Assembly: GCF_000620305.1 (NCBI RefSeq)
Contig: NZ_KK211100.1
Coordinates: 493,182-556,319 of the forward strand
DNA: 63,138 nt
Direction of reading: 5' to 3'
Origin: Desulfitibacter alkalitolerans DSM 16504
GTDB lineage: Bacteria > Bacillota > DSM-16504 > Desulfitibacterales > Desulfitibacteraceae
Both the position numbers and the translations under genes were made by a program. A model generated the notes under the pieces. That model did no database searches, was not told where the DNA came from, and worked only from the letters and a program-made list of their open reading frames with translations. The first letter of the stretch is position 1, and each line of letters begins with the position of its first letter. Positions 8,090 through 18,326 of the stretch are shown here, piece after piece.

Positions 8090-9004
8090 ATGGATTTATC
8101 TTTTTCTGTTAACTTAATGGGCAATCTTGGGATTATGTTTGCCATGATAATTCTAGGATACATTGCTAAACCAAAAAGGGAGAGCTTAGAAGATATTGCA
8201 AAGCTGGTGGTAGACTATGGAATACCTGCTTTAATTTTTTCAGCTTTTGTTTTAGAGTTTAATAGTGATATGCTTCTGTCAATGTCAACAGTTTTGCTAT
8301 TTGCAGTAGGGTCAGCTCTTGTGGGTTACGGCGTAAGCTTCCTGGTTATTAAGGCAGGAAAAATTGACAAGGAAATGAAGCCCGAGTTTTTGCTTGCATC
8401 AGTTTATGGCAATACAGGGTTTATTGGAATTCCTGTGTGCCTTGCTGTTTTTGGAAGAGAAGGTGCCCTTCTTGCTGCTGTATTTGATTTTGGCATGACC
8501 TTTGTAGTTTTCAGTCTGGGCCTGTTTGTACTGTTAGGCAGCAAGCGCGGCAGCATACATGAAGCCTTTAGGAACTTGATAAATCCCCCAATTATTGCAT
8601 TTATTGTGGGTCTAATTTTTGCCTCGACAAATATACCCATACCATCTTTAGTAATGACGGGTATTAATATGTTAGGAGCAATGGCACCCCCCCTGGCAAT
8701 GCTATTTGTAGGTGGAATGCTTTCTCAAGTGGGAAAGATGCAGTACCAGGTCAAGGCCATGACCAGCCTTGTGCTAACCCGGTTAATCTTAATTCCCCTG
8801 GTAATGGTTGTATTTATCAAGCTTTTCGGTGTTGCAGGTGTGGTGGCAGGAGTAATACTGTTGGAGACAGCTACTCCCACCATGGTAGCAGCGCCCCTTT
8901 TGTATCAGCGCTATATAGGCAATGCTGTATTTTCCACCTCGGCAGTATTTATAACAACCATGCTTTGTATTGTCACCATTCCATTGATAATGCTTTTGAT
9001 CTAA
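8090..9004 (+). CDS. AEC (auxin efflux carrier) family transporter
   Basis: Integral membrane transporter of about 304 residues with roughly ten hydrophobic helices. Features of the family are an N-terminal MIILGYIAKPKRES segment, DYGIPALIFSAF, YGNTGFIGIPV in the middle and a C-terminal half that repeats the first (LETATPTMVAAPLL). AEC proteins in bacteria export or import small organic acids such as malate or malonate; the substrate here is unknown. I prefer ATG at 8090 because GGGGGA lies about 9 bases upstream; an in-frame TTG at 8069 would add seven residues but lacks a ribosome site. It stands alone on the plus strand between comEC and the histidine kinase. Confidence 0.85.
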   Translation: MDLSFSVNLMGNLGIMFAMIILGYIAKPKRESLEDIAKLVVDYGIPALIFSAFVLEFNSDMLLSMSTVLLFAVGSALVGYGVSFLVIKAGKIDKEMKPEFLLASVYGNTGFIGIPVCLAVFGREGALLAAVFDFGMTFVVFSLGLFVLLGSKRGSIHEAFRNLINPPIIAFIVGLIFASTNIPIPSLVMTGINMLGAMAPPLAMLFVGGMLSQVGKMQYQVKAMTSLVLTRLILIPLVMVVFIKLFGVAGVVAGVILLETATPTMVAAPLLYQRYIGNAVFSTSAVFITTMLCIVTIPLIMLLI

Positions 9005-9081
9005 TGGACACTATGCTGCAGTCAACCACCATCTAGATTAAAAAACTTATTTTTCTGCCCTGAAAATATAAATTTTCATGT

Positions 9082-9125
9082 AAAAAAGGTTTCAAAGACC
9101 AGGCTGGTTGCCTAGAGAAACCTTT
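9082..9125 (-). terminator. Intrinsic terminator of the histidine kinase gene
   Basis: Arms AAAGGTTTC (9085-9093) and GAAACCTTT (9117-9125) pair perfectly; on the minus strand the hairpin ends in TTTTTT. It lies 69 bp past the kinase stop and could also slow plus-strand transcripts from the AEC gene. Confidence 0.75.
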
Positions 9126-9193
9126 ACTTTATGCATGTAGACTTATCTAACCATTATAGATAACCATTATAGAATTGAAATATTGCTAAAAAT

Positions 9194-11545
9194 TTAGCCA
9201 GAAGAACCGTCCCCCTGGTTGCTAGCTGGAACGGACAGGGTTACATTAAAAGAAAAGGTGCTTCCTACTCCTAACTCGCTAGTATAGGTTATACTGCCAC
9301 CCATCATTTCCACCAGTTTTTTTGATATGGCTAGACCCAATCCAGTACCTCCAAATCTTCTAGTGGAGGAACCATCAACCTGACTGAAGCTTTTGAAGAG
9401 GAGATGCTTCTTTTCCTCTGGAATCCCTATTCCTGTATCTGAAATATCAAATTTTAAACTAATACTGCTTTCCACAAGCTCCTCCACGCTGACCTTTATA
9501 TATACCCTGCCTGCATCTGTAAATTTTATGGCGTTATCAATAAGATTATTTAATACTTGCTGCAGCCTTATTGGGTCACCTGTCACCATGACAGGTATCC
9601 TGGGGTCTACATAGCAATCCAGCTTTAAGCTTTTTTCCCTTGCCCTGGCGGAAAAAGTCTCAATTACCTGCCTGGTTAATCCTTTAACATCAAAATCTAC
9701 ACTTTCCAAATCAAGCTTGCCGGCTTCAATCTTGGAGAAATCCAAGATATCATTGACTATCCTCAAGAGAGCAACAGAGGCTTTTTTAACTATTGTAAGG
9801 CGTTCTCTTTGGTTAGGTTCTAATTCACCATCCAGGACCAAATCTGTCATGCCCATGATAGCATTCATGGGAGTACGAATCTCATGACTCATATTGGCTA
9901 GAAACTCACTTTTTGCACGGTTGGCAGTTTCAGCTGCTTCCTTGGCTTTTTTTAGTTCATTTTCAATTTCCTTTCGTTTAGTTATATCCCGAACAATACT
10001 TAATAGAATATGGTCATCCCCACAAATCATACTCTGGGAGCTGACTTCTACAGGAAAGGTAGTACCATCCTTGCGGCGGTGAACAGTTTCCATAAGAATT
10101 CCTCTTTCGGAAGCACCTTGCATTTGTGACCTTATAAAAGTATCATCGTCACAACGTAAGTCTTGGATTTTATGCTTTATAAGCTCTTCATACTCATAGC
10201 CATATGCCTCAACTGCTGCCTTATTAGCTTCTAAAATTTCCCCATTAGAGGCAATGAACAAAATAATGTCTCTAGCATTATTAGATAAGAGCTGATATCT
10301 TTTTAAAAGTTCTTCAGAATGTTTATGTTCTGTAATGTCTTCCTTAACTGCAACAAAATGAGTAATTTCTCCTTGAGAATTTGAGATAGATGATATAGAG
10401 GCATGTTCCCAGTAAAGCTCTCCGTCTTTTTTCTTATTAAGGAATTCACCCCTCCATTCCCTGCCAGCGGTTATTGTCTCCCATAGTTCCTGATAGTCCT
10501 CTTTTTTTGATCTGCCGGACTTAAGTATTCTTGGGTTTTCTCCAAGAACCTCTTCACTTTTATAACCAGTAATTTCAGTAAACTTTGAATTAACATATTC
10601 AATGCTTCCTTTAGAATCTGTGATAACAACAATGGCAGGACTGTGCTCCACAGCACTATTTAGTTTTTTGGCTAAAGCCTCTGCTTCCTTATGTTTGATA
10701 ATTTCATTTGTCAATCTATCATTTGTTGCTTCTAGAGCATCCTTTGTCTGCTTCAGCTGGTAGAATAAAAGGTTATATGGGTTTTTAAGGTTAGTCTCTA
10801 CTACTACTTTATAAATAAGATAAAAGGAAATAACCTTAAATACATGGCCGAAAACATTTGACAGTCCATAGACATCTACATAGAAAGTGAATGCAAGCTC
10901 AGAAATAATTGTAAAGATTAATGCAGCTATTAGCAGTGTTATAACTTTATGATGAAAACGCCCTCTATATTTATAAAGCAAATACGCTGTTAACAGCAGG
11001 ATTGAGGATATAATATATTCACTATAAATTTTAAAGTCGGTTAGGCCCTCACCGGGAACAAAACATTCCGGAAATATACCCCAGTAAAACACACTTGATA
11101 AAAGGGCAACTGCCAATACAAAATGTCCCCCAACTATGACAGCTGGCCTTATGGTTTTAAAAAGCAATGCAATGGCAAGGAACAGGGATATACTTTCAAC
11201 ATATCTGGCTATAATCCACAGTTGGGTCGCTAGATTTGCAGTATCTCCCGGGAATACGCCCATTCCATTATATGCAAGGGTATGCAGCAAATCATAAAAT
11301 CCTATAAAACCATAAGAAATTCCCAGAAACATAAAGTAGCTGTTCTGGGCAATGTTATAGGTATTTAAAGCTATTATAAAAATAGAAAAAGCCACAAGTA
11401 TTGCAAACAATTCTATAATGGTATGAAATAAAATAAAGTTTAAGCTCATAAGTATAAAGGAAGTCACGGCAAGTAAAATGCTTATAAATACTATCTTTTT
11501 ATAATTAATAATGTCAACCTGTTGTTTATCCTGCAAAGATTTCAT
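9194..11545 (-). CDS. Membrane sensor histidine kinase with MASE3 and two PAS domains
   Basis: Signal-sensing kinase of 783 residues. The first 250 or so form about eight hydrophobic helices with GISYGFIGFYDLLHTLAYN, characteristic of the MASE3 sensor. A linker with a short coiled coil leads to PAS 1 (about 295-415, with ITDSKGSIEYVN and GENPRILKSG) and PAS 2 (about 420-540). HisKA follows with ANMSHEIRTPMNA, phosphorylatable His about 553. The ATPase domain carries DNAIKF, DTGIGIP and GTGLGLAI. There is no receiver or Hpt domain and no response regulator gene nearby, so it is an orphan kinase; in spore formers such kinases often feed Spo0A, which is only inference here. It follows comEA by 33 bp on the same strand. 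Confidence 0.88.
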   Translation of the reverse strand: MKSLQDKQQVDIINYKKIVFISILLAVTSFILMSLNFILFHTIIELFAILVAFSIFIIALNTYNIAQNSYFMFLGISYGFIGFYDLLHTLAYNGMGVFPGDTANLATQLWIIARYVESISLFLAIALLFKTIRPAVIVGGHFVLAVALLSSVFYWGIFPECFVPGEGLTDFKIYSEYIISSILLLTAYLLYKYRGRFHHKVITLLIAALIFTIISELAFTFYVDVYGLSNVFGHVFKVISFYLIYKVVVETNLKNPYNLLFYQLKQTKDALEATNDRLTNEIIKHKEAEALAKKLNSAVEHSPAIVVITDSKGSIEYVNSKFTEITGYKSEEVLGENPRILKSGRSKKEDYQELWETITAGREWRGEFLNKKKDGELYWEHASISSISNSQGEITHFVAVKEDITEHKHSEELLKRYQLLSNNARDIILFIASNGEILEANKAAVEAYGYEYEELIKHKIQDLRCDDDTFIRSQMQGASERGILMETVHRRKDGTTFPVEVSSQSMICGDDHILLSIVRDITKRKEIENELKKAKEAAETANRAKSEFLANMSHEIRTPMNAIMGMTDLVLDGELEPNQRERLTIVKKASVALLRIVNDILDFSKIEAGKLDLESVDFDVKGLTRQVIETFSARAREKSLKLDCYVDPRIPVMVTGDPIRLQQVLNNLIDNAIKFTDAGRVYIKVSVEELVESSISLKFDISDTGIGIPEEKKHLLFKSFSQVDGSSTRRFGGTGLGLAISKKLVEMMGGSITYTSELGVGSTFSFNVTLSVPASNQGDGSSG

Positions 11546-11578
11546 ATTTTAATGTCCTTTCATTAGCAGGTTGTTTAA

Positions 11579-12157
11579 TTAGTAGGTTGTTATCAGGTTT
11601 TTAATACTTGCATACTTTTTTTCACCAATTCCTGATACCTGCTTTATCTCATCAATATTCTTAAAACCGCCGTTTTGCTCTCTATAGTCTATAATCCTTA
11701 ATGCCAGGGCAGGACCTATTCCCGGCAGCTTCTCCAGCTCATTTTGTGAGGCTGTATTAATATTTATTAGTTGGCTGCTGCCAGAGTTGTTTCCTTGAAC
11801 AGCTTTTTGCACATTTTGGCTGTTCTTGACAAGTGATGGAACATGGATCTTTTGTCCATCCCTTAACACTTCTGCCAGGTTCAATTTATCCAAATCCGCA
11901 TCAGGAAGGGGAATGGCCTTTTTAACTGCGTCATCAACTCTTTTATCCCTGGAAAATTCATAAATACCAGGGTTTACAACCTGGCCCGAAACATGTACCA
12001 CAACCTGCCCTGTGGCTGCCTCAGCTTCCATTTCAGCTTTTTCTTTAAAAACTACAGGTTCATTTGTATTGTTCATCCTTGCATAATATGCACCGGAGCT
12101 AAATATTACTGCAGCGGCTAGAATAACAAGTATTATATGTGGTTTTTGAAAATTCAT
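11579..12157 (-). CDS. comEA: Competence DNA-binding protein ComEA
   Basis: Membrane-anchored DNA receptor for transformation, 192 residues. An N-terminal hydrophobic anchor (about 8-26) precedes a SLBB-like domain (about 50-110, VVVHVSGQVVNPGIYEF) and a C-terminal double helix-hairpin-helix (about 130-192) with ININTASQNELEKLPGIGP and KQVSGIGEKKY, which binds duplex DNA. This is the standard ComEA build. The gene lies between the histidine kinase (33 bp downstream) and leuS (170 bp upstream, with the leuS terminator between), and is separated from comEC by the kinase and AEC genes. Confidence 0.93.
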   Translation of the reverse strand: MNFQKPHIILVILAAAVIFSSGAYYARMNNTNEPVVFKEKAEMEAEAATGQVVVHVSGQVVNPGIYEFSRDKRVDDAVKKAIPLPDADLDKLNLAEVLRDGQKIHVPSLVKNSQNVQKAVQGNNSGSSQLININTASQNELEKLPGIGPALALRIIDYREQNGGFKNIDEIKQVSGIGEKKYASIKNLITTY

Positions 12158-12282
12158 CTGCTCACCTCTTTACAAAATACCTGGAATACCCTGTAAACAA
12201 AATACTACATTAATATACAAATATCCTTCTTTTTTACATAAAGAGGTGTCTTATCACAGGCAGGATGGACATGGGGCATAAA

Positions 12283-12314
12283 TAAAAAACAGACCCAATG
12301 TTTGCTTGGATCTG
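12283..12314 (-). terminator. Intrinsic terminator of leuS
   Basis: On the minus strand CAGATCCAA and TTGGGTCTG form a 9-bp stem (one G-U pair) around 7 bases, followed by TTTTTTATT. It lies just past the leuS stop at 12330. Confidence 0.8.
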
Positions 12315-12329
12315 CTTAAAAGGTCTGCT

Positions 12330-14804
12330 TTATTTCACAACTATATTAACCAGCTTTCCTTTTATATAGATAAATTTTACAAGATCCTTTCCATCCAGCT
12401 GTTTGCTTATCTTTTCATCATTAATAACTGCCTTTCTAACCTGTTCCTCACTTGTACCCACAGGAAGGGTAAGTTTGCCGCGGACCTTTCCATTAATCTG
12501 GATAACTATTGTAACCTCGTCCTGCACCAGGGCAGCAGGCTCATAACAAGGCCATTTCTGGGAATGAACACTTCCATGGTTGCCTAACACATGCCAGAGC
12601 TCTTCCGCAATGTGGGGTGCAAAGGGGGCAAGTAAAAGGGTCAGCTTGTTTAGAGATTCCTTAATTAAGGGTAAGTTTTGTTGTGTAAATGCCACATTAT
12701 CCTTGTAATGATACAGGGAGTTAATCAACTCCATTATTGAGCTGATTGCTGTATTAAAGTTGAATCTCTCATTAATATCATCTGTAACCTTCTTAACGGA
12801 AACATTTAATGCATAGTATAAATCCTTGTCTGCTTTATTATCAATTATTGGAGGACCTGTTATTTCATCTAAATGATTGTGATAAGCATATACCAATCTC
12901 CAGACCCTGTTTAAGAAGCGGAAACAGCCCTCTACTCCCTGGTCACTCCATTCCAAATCCCTTTCAGGTGGTGCCGCAAAGAGGATAAACAGCCTTGCTG
13001 TGTCTGCTCCGTACCTGGAGATGATTTCCTCGGGACTGACAACATTACCCTTGGACTTGGACATTTTGCCTCCATCCTTAAGCACCATTCCCTGGGTAAG
13101 AAGATTTTGAAAAGGTTCCTCAACTGACACCAGGCCAAGATCATACATGACCTTTGTAAAAAAGCGGGCATACATTAAATGCAAGATAGCATGCTCAACA
13201 CCACCTATGTATTGATCAACATTCATCCAATAGTCAACCTTTTCCCTCTCAAAGGCATATTCATCTGATTTTGGACTTGCATAGCGCAAAAAGTACCAGG
13301 ATGAACAGACAAAGGTGTCCATTGTATCAGTTTCTCTTCTGGCTTCCTCACCACAAGTTGGGCAGGTGGTTTTCCAAAATGAAGGATCTTTTAGAGGTGA
13401 TTCCCCTGATGGCTTAAATTCTACCTGCTCAGGCAATATTACAGGCAGCTGGTCATCAGGAACTGGAACTACACCACATTTATCACAGTAAACTATAGGT
13501 ATGGCAGCACCCCAGTATCTCTGCCTGGAAATAAGCCAGTCCCTTAGCCTGTAATTAACCTGTTTTATACCATTATTGGTCTTTTCAAGATAATCACTTA
13601 CCCTGGAAATACCTTCTTCAACACTCAAACCGTTAAACTCTCCTGAATTGACCATTTGCCCAGGTCCCGCATAGGCCTCTGACATGGTTTCTCCATCAAG
13701 GTTCTGGTCCCTGGGACTGATAACAACCCTGATTGGCAGGCTGTATTTTCTTGCAAAGTCGAAGTCCCTTTGATCATGGGCAGGTACTGCCATTATGGCA
13801 CCTGTACCATAATCCATGAGAACATAATTTGCTATCCAGATGGGTATTTTCTCCCCATTCATGGGGTTAATGGCATAGGAACCAGTGAAAATACCCTCCT
13901 TTTCTCCTTCTTCGGAGGTTCTATCTTCTACTTTTAGCTTTGAAACTTTATTAACAAACTCCTTTACTTTCTCTTCCTTTTCTGTACCCCTTGTTAATTC
14001 CATTACAAGGGGATGCTCTGGAGCTAGAACCATATAAGTCGCTCCGAATAAGGTATCTGGCCGGGTAGTAAACACCTTCAGCTCATGACCCATTTCAGTG
14101 GTAAATTTTACTTCTGCTCCTTCACTTCTTCCGATCCAGTTTCTCTGCATGATTTTAACCTTATCGGGCCATCCAGGCAGCTTTTCTAAATCTTCCAGGA
14201 GTCTATCAGCATAGTCAGTGATTTTAAAGAACCACTGATCAAGATTTTTTTTGATGACTTGTGTCCCACAGCGCTCGCATCCCTCGTCTACAACCTGTTC
14301 ATTTGCAAGTACTGTGCTGCAGCTTGGACACCAGTTTACCTGGGCATACTTTTTATAGGCCAACCCTTTATGAAAGAGCTGCAAAAATAACCACTGAGTC
14401 CATTTATAGTAGTTTGGATGGCATGTGGCAATTTCTCTCTCCCAATCATAGCTTATTCCCATTGATTTAAGCTGAGCTTTCATATTATCTATATTTTCCC
14501 AGGTCCATTTTGCAGGTGGTATACCATGTTTTATAGCTGCATTTTCAGCCGGCAATCCAAAGGCATCCCATCCCATTGGGTGAAGCACATTATATCCCTG
14601 CATGGTCTTAAAACGTGCAACAACATCACCAATTGAATAGTTTCTTACATGGCCCATATGTAAATTCCCTGATGGGTAAGGAAACATTTCCAAAACATAA
14701 TATTTTTCCCTGGACTTGTCCTCATGAACTGCATATAGATTTGAATTATCCCATTTTTGCTGCCATTTAGGTTCTAAATCAGCAAAGTTGTACTTTTCTT
14801 GCAT
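12330..14804 (-). CDS. leuS: Leucyl-tRNA synthetase
   Basis: Charges tRNA-Leu with leucine in the cytoplasm; class I synthetase of about 824 residues, normal length for bacterial LeuRS. The HIGH box appears as [13 protein letters not shown] near residue 52 and the KMSKS loop as [12 protein letters not shown] near 582. A CP1 editing domain with the conserved [13 protein letters not shown] lies between (about 245-260), and a zinc-type knuckle CPTCGEE follows. ATG at 14804 is preferred because AGAGGTGA lies right before it; an in-frame GTG nine bases upstream overlaps that Shine-Dalgarno. No T-box was seen in the short upstream gap, only a weak 5-bp stem with six T residues near 14845. Confidence 0.95.
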   Translation of the reverse strand: MQEKYNFADLEPKWQQKWDNSNLYAVHEDKSREKYYVLEMFPYPSGNLHMGHVRNYSIGDVVARFKTMQGYNVLHPMGWDAFGLPAENAAIKHGIPPAKWTWENIDNMKAQLKSMGISYDWEREIATCHPNYYKWTQWLFLQLFHKGLAYKKYAQVNWCPSCSTVLANEQVVDEGCERCGTQVIKKNLDQWFFKITDYADRLLEDLEKLPGWPDKVKIMQRNWIGRSEGAEVKFTTEMGHELKVFTTRPDTLFGATYMVLAPEHPLVMELTRGTEKEEKVKEFVNKVSKLKVEDRTSEEGEKEGIFTGSYAINPMNGEKIPIWIANYVLMDYGTGAIMAVPAHDQRDFDFARKYSLPIRVVISPRDQNLDGETMSEAYAGPGQMVNSGEFNGLSVEEGISRVSDYLEKTNNGIKQVNYRLRDWLISRQRYWGAAIPIVYCDKCGVVPVPDDQLPVILPEQVEFKPSGESPLKDPSFWKTTCPTCGEEARRETDTMDTFVCSSWYFLRYASPKSDEYAFEREKVDYWMNVDQYIGGVEHAILHLMYARFFTKVMYDLGLVSVEEPFQNLLTQGMVLKDGGKMSKSKGNVVSPEEIISRYGADTARLFILFAAPPERDLEWSDQGVEGCFRFLNRVWRLVYAYHNHLDEITGPPIIDNKADKDLYYALNVSVKKVTDDINERFNFNTAISSIMELINSLYHYKDNVAFTQQNLPLIKESLNKLTLLLAPFAPHIAEELWHVLGNHGSVHSQKWPCYEPAALVQDEVTIVIQINGKVRGKLTLPVGTSEEQVRKAVINDEKISKQLDGKDLVKFIYIKGKLVNIVVK

Positions 14805-14908
14805 TAAATTCACCTCTTATACTGTTTAAAATAAAGAAAAAATCCCTATTACAAAGGGAAGCAGTGGTAACATTACTGGTAAAATTATAGATTACCTATA
14901 TATAAAAG

Positions 14909-15265
14909 TCAACCAAGCTCCGACTTAACCTGCACAGCAGCGGCGTCACCCCACAAGGTTTCCAGATCATAGAAACGCCTCATGTCTTCCTGGAATATAT
15001 GGACTACAACACTGCCATAATCCAATAAAATCCATGCAGCCTCTTTTAAACCTTCTCTATGCAAGATTTTCATACCGTTTTCTTTCATAACATCCTCAAT
15101 ATTATCTGCAATAGCCTGGGCCTGGGTTCTATTTGTAGCAGTACATATGACAAAATAGTCAGTTATGATTGTAACATCATCCATTTTTAGAATAACCACA
15201 TCTCTTGCTTTTTTGTCTAGTGCAGCTTTTGCTGCTTCCCTTGCTATATTTAAAATATCCGACAA
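14909..15265 (-). CDS. rsfS: Ribosomal silencing factor RsfS
   Basis: Binds L14 on the 50S subunit and blocks subunit joining when nutrients are short. The 118 residues match the family length and contain its core DVVILKMDDVTIITDYFVI, TATNRTQAQAIADNI and WILLDYGSVVVHIF. The start is TTG (15265-15263) behind AGGAG, with no ATG near. Six bases separate it from yqeK, and it belongs to the nadD-yqeK-rsfS operon common in Firmicutes. The 104 bp to leuS hold only a weak stem-loop. Confidence 0.92.
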   Translation of the reverse strand: MSDILNIAREAAKAALDKKARDVVILKMDDVTIITDYFVICTATNRTQAQAIADNIEDVMKENGMKILHREGLKEAAWILLDYGSVVVHIFQEDMRRFYDLETLWGDAAAVQVKSELG

Positions 15266-15271
15266 AAACTA

Positions 15272-15841
15272 TCACTCCTGTCTATTTAAAAAATAATTTC
15301 TTGCCTCAACTGACAAGGGATGAATTATCATACCATTATCAATAAGGTATTTTAAAGTGCCGTTTAGGCAGTACAGCATGGCTTTGTCCAGGTCAACCCT
15401 TGCTGTTTCCAGCAATTCATCAGCCCCAGGAAGGTTCCTTCCAGGCTCAAGCATATCCGCAATATATAATATCTTGGCAAGATTACCCATCTGGGGAGCA
15501 GCCAGGGTATGCAGTTTAATAGCCTCCAGAATTGATTCATCTTTAATCCCAAGCTCATTTGCAGCAAGCCATGCGCCAACATGGGAATGAAGTAAAATGG
15601 GCATGTCAACATCTGTGGGATTATGATAAAGGTTATGTTCTTTGGCAAGGGATACTAATTCTGCCACTTCCATATCCCTTGCTATGTCATGTAACAAACC
15701 CGCTGTATAAGCCTTATGCCATTCTACATGGTGCTGTTCTGCCATATCCCTTGCAAGGTTGGCCACCCTCTGACTATGGGCTATTCTCTTGGAAGATAAA
15801 TATTTTTTTAATATTTTTTCAAGTTTGACTGTTGGCAGCAA
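15272..15841 (-). CDS. yqeK: HD-domain hydrolase YqeK, bis(5'-nucleosyl)-tetraphosphatase (symmetrical)
   Basis: Predicted to split diadenosine tetraphosphate into two ADP, as shown for Firmicute YqeK proteins. The 189 residues hold the HD metal motif set: [11 protein letters not shown] (about 22-32), LLHDIARD (about 49-56) and [10 protein letters not shown] with a later ADMLEPGR. The start is TTG (15841-15839), inside the last 23 bases of nadD; no in-frame ATG lies near the family start, so translational coupling with nadD is likely. rsfS follows after 6 bp. Confidence 0.9.
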   Translation of the reverse strand: MLPTVKLEKILKKYLSSKRIAHSQRVANLARDMAEQHHVEWHKAYTAGLLHDIARDMEVAELVSLAKEHNLYHNPTDVDMPILLHSHVGAWLAANELGIKDESILEAIKLHTLAAPQMGNLAKILYIADMLEPGRNLPGADELLETARVDLDKAMLYCLNGTLKYLIDNGMIIHPLSVEARNYFLNRQE

Positions 15842-16481
15842 TAAACTCTTTTCCTTCCTTATATAAATTGTTTGTAAATATGTATCGTTCCACAGATTCA
15901 GGAAGTAAATATTTTATGGGCTTGCCGCTAGCAACCCTTTGTCTAATGTCTGTAGAGGAAATTGATAATGCCGGCACCTCAAAGGTTAAGAATTTGTCCT
16001 TGGCAAGAGATGAAATCTGCTCTAGTTTATTATCAAGGACAGACAGGTCAAATCCTGGTCTTGTAGCTGCCACAAAGGTGCACATTTCTATCAGGGTTTT
16101 AATATTCTTCCAGGTTAAAATCTCTAAAACCGCATCTGCACCGGTTATAAAGTATATTTCCCATTCCTGGCCGTATTTCTCCTTGATCTGGGAAACTGTA
16201 TCAATAGCATAAGAGTAGCCCTGTCTATCGATCTCAATTCGGCTTACCTCAAAAAATATATTAGTGGTGACAGCTAAAACAGTCATTAAATATCTGTGAC
16301 GAGCTTCAGTTATTTTTTGCCCTATTTTATGGGGCGGATACCCTGATGGAACAAATACAACCTTGTCAAAATTAAATTGGGCCCTGGCAGTCTCTGCTGT
16401 AACCAGGTGTCCATAATGCACCGGATCAAAGGTCCCTCCCATAATGCCAAGCCGTTTGATTTTTTTTGCTGCCAGCAACAT
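15819..16481 (-). CDS. nadD: Nicotinate-nucleotide adenylyltransferase
   Basis: Joins ATP and nicotinate mononucleotide to deamido-NAD in NAD synthesis. The 220 residues start with [20 protein letters not shown]; the nucleotidyltransferase site is [12 protein letters not shown] and the second signature is SSTDIRQRV near 190. Length is slightly above the usual 200 or so because of a short N-terminal lead; an internal start at the methionine before GGTFDP is less likely. It overlaps yqeK by 23 bp, and a small unknown gene ends 7 bp upstream. Confidence 0.93.
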   Translation of the reverse strand: MLLAAKKIKRLGIMGGTFDPVHYGHLVTAETARAQFNFDKVVFVPSGYPPHKIGQKITEARHRYLMTVLAVTTNIFFEVSRIEIDRQGYSYAIDTVSQIKEKYGQEWEIYFITGADAVLEILTWKNIKTLIEMCTFVAATRPGFDLSVLDNKLEQISSLAKDKFLTFEVPALSISSTDIRQRVASGKPIKYLLPESVERYIFTNNLYKEGKEFIAANSQT

Positions 16482-16488
16482 CGCCCCC

Positions 16489-16659
16489 TTAGAATGCCTC
16501 TAATTGTTCCACAGGTACAAACCTAAACTCATATTCTGTATATTCATTGTTTTTAAGAATAGCTAATTTTTTGCCCTTTCTGTTTCTAGTAAATGCAAAG
16601 ATTTGGAAGGTTAGACTCCTTCCACAGCCCTTTACATGGACCCATTCACCTATTTGCAT
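16489..16659 (-). CDS. Small conserved-looking protein of unknown function (56 aa)
   Basis: An ATG at 16659-16657 behind AGAGGTGATGATT opens 56 codons ending at TAA (16491-16489). The product begins [16 protein letters not shown] and ends in [10 protein letters not shown]; it is basic in the middle (RNRKGKK) with alternating hydrophobic residues, suggesting a small beta-barrel or SH3-like fold. It lies 72 bp after yhbY and 7 bp before nadD on the same strand, so it is probably co-transcribed with them. I do not recognise a family. The strong ribosome site and exact packing against nadD argue that it is real. Confidence 0.6.
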   Translation of the reverse strand: MQIGEWVHVKGCGRSLTFQIFAFTRNRKGKKLAILKNNEYTEYEFRFVPVEQLEAF

Positions 16660-16731
16660 AATCATCACCTCTTATATTCAGCATATAAATTATGATGCAA
16701 AAGGTTCCTGGAATTTTTTGCTTCAGAAGTT

Positions 16732-17040
16732 TTACTTCGGAAGCTCTATAATGTCTTTTTTAGTAGATTTTCGGTAAAGAAGAAAGTTCCTGCCAACAAT
16801 TTGAACTAATTGAGACTGAACCTGCTCTGCTATTTGTGGTGCAATTTCCTTTGGCCCATCTTCACTATTTGTCAAAACCCTAACCTTAATTAATTCCCTG
16901 GCTTCTAAAGCCTCATCTATCTGTGTTATGACATTTGCATTAACTCCACCCTTTCCTATCTGAACTATAGGATCTAATTCAGTGCCAAGGGCCCTTAAAA
17001 ATCTCTTTTGTTTTCCTGTTAACATAAATTTATTTTCCAC
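16732..17040 (-). CDS. yhbY: Ribosome assembly RNA-binding protein YhbY
   Basis: CRM-domain protein of 102 residues that binds pre-50S particles. The family core LTGKQKRFLRALGTELDP, VQIGKGGVNANVITQIDEAL and KVRVLTNSEDG is complete, including the basic GKGG RNA-binding loop. It starts 2 bp after the obgE stop, so the two are translated from one message, which fits the shared role in large-subunit maturation. Confidence 0.93.
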   Translation of the reverse strand: MENKFMLTGKQKRFLRALGTELDPIVQIGKGGVNANVITQIDEALEARELIKVRVLTNSEDGPKEIAPQIAEQVQSQLVQIVGRNFLLYRKSTKKDIIELPK

Positions 17041-17042
17041 TC

Positions 17043-18308
17043 CTATTCAACAAACTCAAATTCCAAGTCACCAATTCTTACAGTGTCTCCATAATTAATA
17101 CCCTTTTCCAGGAGCGCATTTTCAACGCCCATTACTTTTAAAATGCGTTGGAATCTCCTTACACCTTCTTCATTATTAAAATCTGTCATTGCAAAGTGCT
17201 TTTCCACCTCTTTACCCTTCACCACAAATATACCATCCTCCCGGTCAATGGTGAACCTCTCCTCAGGCTCACAAAAGATTTTAATTTCGTCCCCAGCATA
17301 TAAAGGTTCAGGCTCAATCTCATCAATTAGCTGGGCTATCCTGCCAATTAGCGGTTTAAGGCCTGTCCCTGCTACTGCAGATATGGGAAAGATTTCATAT
17401 TTTCCTTCCAACTCTTTGCTTAAAAGCTCCAGGTTCTTCTCAGCACCAGATACATCCATTTTATTGGCAGCTATTATCTGCTTTTTATCAGCTAGCTTGG
17501 GATTGTATAAAACTAGCTCCTTGTTTATAGTGTTGAAAGCTTCTATAATATTTTTATCCTCAACAGGGGTCAGATCCAACACATGCACAAATATCCTGGT
17601 CCTTTCAATGTGACGCAGGAATTCATGGCCCAAGCCTGCTCCCTGGTGGGCTCCTTCAATTAGACCAGGAATGTCAGCCACAACAAAGCTGCTGCCTTCA
17701 TCCACCGAAACAACACCCAGATTGGGCTTAAGGGTTGTAAAGGGATAGTCTGCAATTTTGGGCTTGGCCGCCGATATTACAGATATTAAGGTGGATTTTC
17801 CAGCATTAGGCATTCCGATTAGTCCCACATCAGCCAGCAGCTTGAGTTCTAAAAACAGGGTAACCTCTTCACCAGGCTCACCCTTTTCTGCAACAACAGG
17901 CACTCTATTCTTTGCACTGGCAAAACGGGCATTTCCCCTTCCACCTCTGCCTCCCCTGGCAACAACTACACGCTGACCATCCTCTGTAACATCTGCAATT
18001 AATTCACCTGTATCAAAATTCTTCACTATAGTGCCTAGGGGGACACTTAGAATGGTATCCTCTGCATTTCTTCCATGCCTGTTTTTCCCTTGACCATGCT
18101 CACCCTTTTTTGCTTTTACATGGGGTTTATATTTGAAATCCACCAGGGTTCGCAGGCCCTTATCTCCAATTAAGATAACACTGCCACCATCTCCACCATC
18201 CCCGCCATTGGGGCCGCCCTCAGGCACATACTTTTCCCTTCTGAAGGCCACTATACCATTACCACCGTCTCCAGCTTTTACATAAATTTTTGCTTTATCA
18301 TAAAACAT
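17043..18308 (-). CDS. obgE: GTPase Obg
   Basis: Essential GTPase that checks 50S assembly and links to the stress and sporulation response. The 421 residues have all three parts: a glycine-rich Obg fold (1-158, GGPNGGDGGDGGSVI), a G domain with Walker A GMPNAGKST near 168, G3 DIPGLIEGAHQG and NKMD, and a C-terminal OCT domain (about 340-421). The order spo0B-obg is the Bacillus arrangement. It sits 18 bp after the Spo0B-like gene and 2 bp before yhbY. Confidence 0.95.
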   Translation of the reverse strand: MFYDKAKIYVKAGDGGNGIVAFRREKYVPEGGPNGGDGGDGGSVILIGDKGLRTLVDFKYKPHVKAKKGEHGQGKNRHGRNAEDTILSVPLGTIVKNFDTGELIADVTEDGQRVVVARGGRGGRGNARFASAKNRVPVVAEKGEPGEEVTLFLELKLLADVGLIGMPNAGKSTLISVISAAKPKIADYPFTTLKPNLGVVSVDEGSSFVVADIPGLIEGAHQGAGLGHEFLRHIERTRIFVHVLDLTPVEDKNIIEAFNTINKELVLYNPKLADKKQIIAANKMDVSGAEKNLELLSKELEGKYEIFPISAVAGTGLKPLIGRIAQLIDEIEPEPLYAGDEIKIFCEPEERFTIDREDGIFVVKGKEVEKHFAMTDFNNEEGVRRFQRILKVMGVENALLEKGINYGDTVRIGDLEFEFVE

Positions 18309-18326
18309 TTATTGTCACCTGCACTT

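Noticed and set aside
14805-14908. T-box leader before leuS
   Set aside because: The gap is only about 100 bp and lacks the GGTGGTACCGCG element; only a weak stem with T residues is present.
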